Shown here: positions 63,547 to 64,000 of the stretch, piece by piece
How the letters are laid out: each line of letters begins with the position of its first letter
Numbering within the stretch: the stretch's first letter is position 1
DNA from: an uncultured Roseburia sp.
GTDB taxonomy: Bacteria; Bacillota; Clostridia; Lachnospirales; Lachnospiraceae
Direction of reading: 5' to 3'
NCBI GenBank assembly: GCA_947642555.1
Contig: CANRSX010000013.1
Span: 52,559 to 116,558, forward strand
Length of the DNA stretch: 64,000 nt
Position numbers and translations under genes: made by a program
Notes under the pieces: model-generated
What the model saw: the letters and a program-made list of their open reading frames with translations, nothing else
The model's database searches: none
What the model was told of the DNA's origin: nothing

Positions 63547-63999
63547 CTATTGGCTTAAACGATGAATTTCTTCCTGAAGTGCAGCGATCAAAGCATCTTT
63601 TTTTGAGAGGGCTGCCGCCATACTCTCATGTTCCGCTGCTGCGGAATGCAGCTGCTTTGTCAGCTCCTCAATCTCCTCCTTGCGTGCCTCGATCTCCCTT
63701 TCCTGAGCCTCAATCTCTTTCTTGCTGGCCTCAATCTCCTTCTTCTGCTCGTCACACATGTACAGAACCGTATTGCGGTCCATGATCGCCAGTGCCTCTG
63801 AATACATACCGATCAGCTCCTTTGGATGTCTGCGAAAGTCAACGATGTCCTGGTAACATTCTGCAAACTGCGGATACGCCTGAACCAGCCGCAGGATATC
63901 AGCCGGGCGGTCCGAGCTTAGGAAGGTCAGCCAGGCATCCAGTTCCTTATCTATATTGTGAACCACCTCGTGGAATGTGTCAAGCGATATGTAGACGAT
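63547..63999 (-). CDS. Rpn-family/PDDEXK transposase-like protein, C-terminal part
   Basis: Last 150 residues of a minus-strand gene that runs past the window edge; the frame is open to 63999. VYISLDTFHEVVHNIDKELD, then FRRHPKELIGMYSEALAIMD, matches the middle-to-end part of the PDDEXK transposase-like family. From about 83 on, a coiled coil with EIEA-type repeats (KKEIEASKKEIEA, EREIEARKEEIEE) ends in EEIHRLSQ. Different C-terminus from the tandem pair at 4929 and 6100. The catalytic part lies outside the window. Confidence 0.75.
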   Translation of the reverse strand: MVYISLDTFHEVVHNIDKELDAWLTFLSSDRPADILRLVQAYPQFAECYQDIVDFRRHPKELIGMYSEALAIMDRNTVLYMCDEQKKEIEASKKEIEAQEREIEARKEEIEELTKQLHSAAAEHESMAAALSKKDALIAALQEEIHRLSQ

Positions 64000-64000
64000 A

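Overview
The window looks like a chromosome segment of a Gram-positive, gut-type Clostridia member, most likely Lachnospiraceae. Evidence: two YesM/YesN-type two-component systems each tied to LplB/LplC-type sugar permeases, lipoprotein solute-binding proteins, GH3, GH106-like and GH63-like glycosidases, an iron-dependent alcohol dehydrogenase, AGGAGG-type ribosome binding sites and Rho-independent terminators. The bulk is GC-rich; several AT-rich patches mark accessory DNA (about 7.2-12.2 kb, 15.0-15.7 kb, 24.8-27.6 kb, 32.3-35.1 kb). Species cannot be set from the sequence alone.

Layout. 0-4.9 kb: the end of a cysteine desulfurase, a TIR-Sel1 repeat protein and a DinG/XPD-like helicase fused to a nuclease-type N-terminal domain. 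4.9-7.1 kb: a tandem duplication of an Rpn-family (PDDEXK transposase-like) nuclease gene whose copies differ only at the 5' end. 7.5-14.8 kb: a 2324-residue mosaic surface protein with a non-LPXTG C-terminal anchor, plus a 61-residue membrane companion. 15.0-15.7 kb: a PIN-domain toxin candidate with a small partner. 15.7-24.8 kb: sugar module 1 (kinase, regulator, binding protein, two permeases, GH106-like enzyme), with four direct repeats at the promoter that may bind the regulator. 24.8-26.7 kb: a complete two-ORF ISAs1-family element with inverted ends and a 9-bp target duplication, landed on the stop codon of the GH106-like gene. 26.7-27.6 kb: a consensus promoter, a structured leader ending in a terminator-like hairpin, and a PBECR4-type nuclease-fold gene. 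27.6-32.3 kb: a 49-residue protein, a GH3 beta-glucosidase with a divergent AraC regulator, and an AEC carrier. 32.3-35.1 kb: a cluster of small toxin-antitoxin-like and broken genes (MNT-type nucleotidyltransferase, Uma2 nuclease, HipA-like kinase, a RelBE-like remnant, a hairpin-rich repeat). 35.2-42.3 kb: a degenerate CapA-like protein, gpmI, purC, purF, purB. 42.4-44.8 kb: alcohol dehydrogenase, a small alarmone synthetase and a small membrane protein. 44.8-55.0 kb: sugar module 2 (regulator, two permeases, GH63-like enzyme, binding protein, kinase). 55.1-60.4 kb: a restriction-modification island (C5 methyltransferase with a large insertion, McrB-like motor, LlaJI-type nuclease, Vsr repair nuclease). 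60.4-64.0 kb: lepA, hemW and the 3' part of a third Rpn-like gene.

How it works together. Two sense-import-degrade sugar modules and the GH3/AraC pair describe a saccharide forager; gpmI and the pur genes are housekeeping. The accessory layer is rich in defence and conflict genes: TIR-Sel1, restriction-modification, Rpn nucleases, PIN, HipA-like, MNT and PBECR4. The most promising undescribed element is the promoter - structured RNA - terminator - PBECR4 arrangement, which resembles a type III toxin-antitoxin layout without visible RNA repeats. No rRNA, tRNA or CRISPR array was seen.
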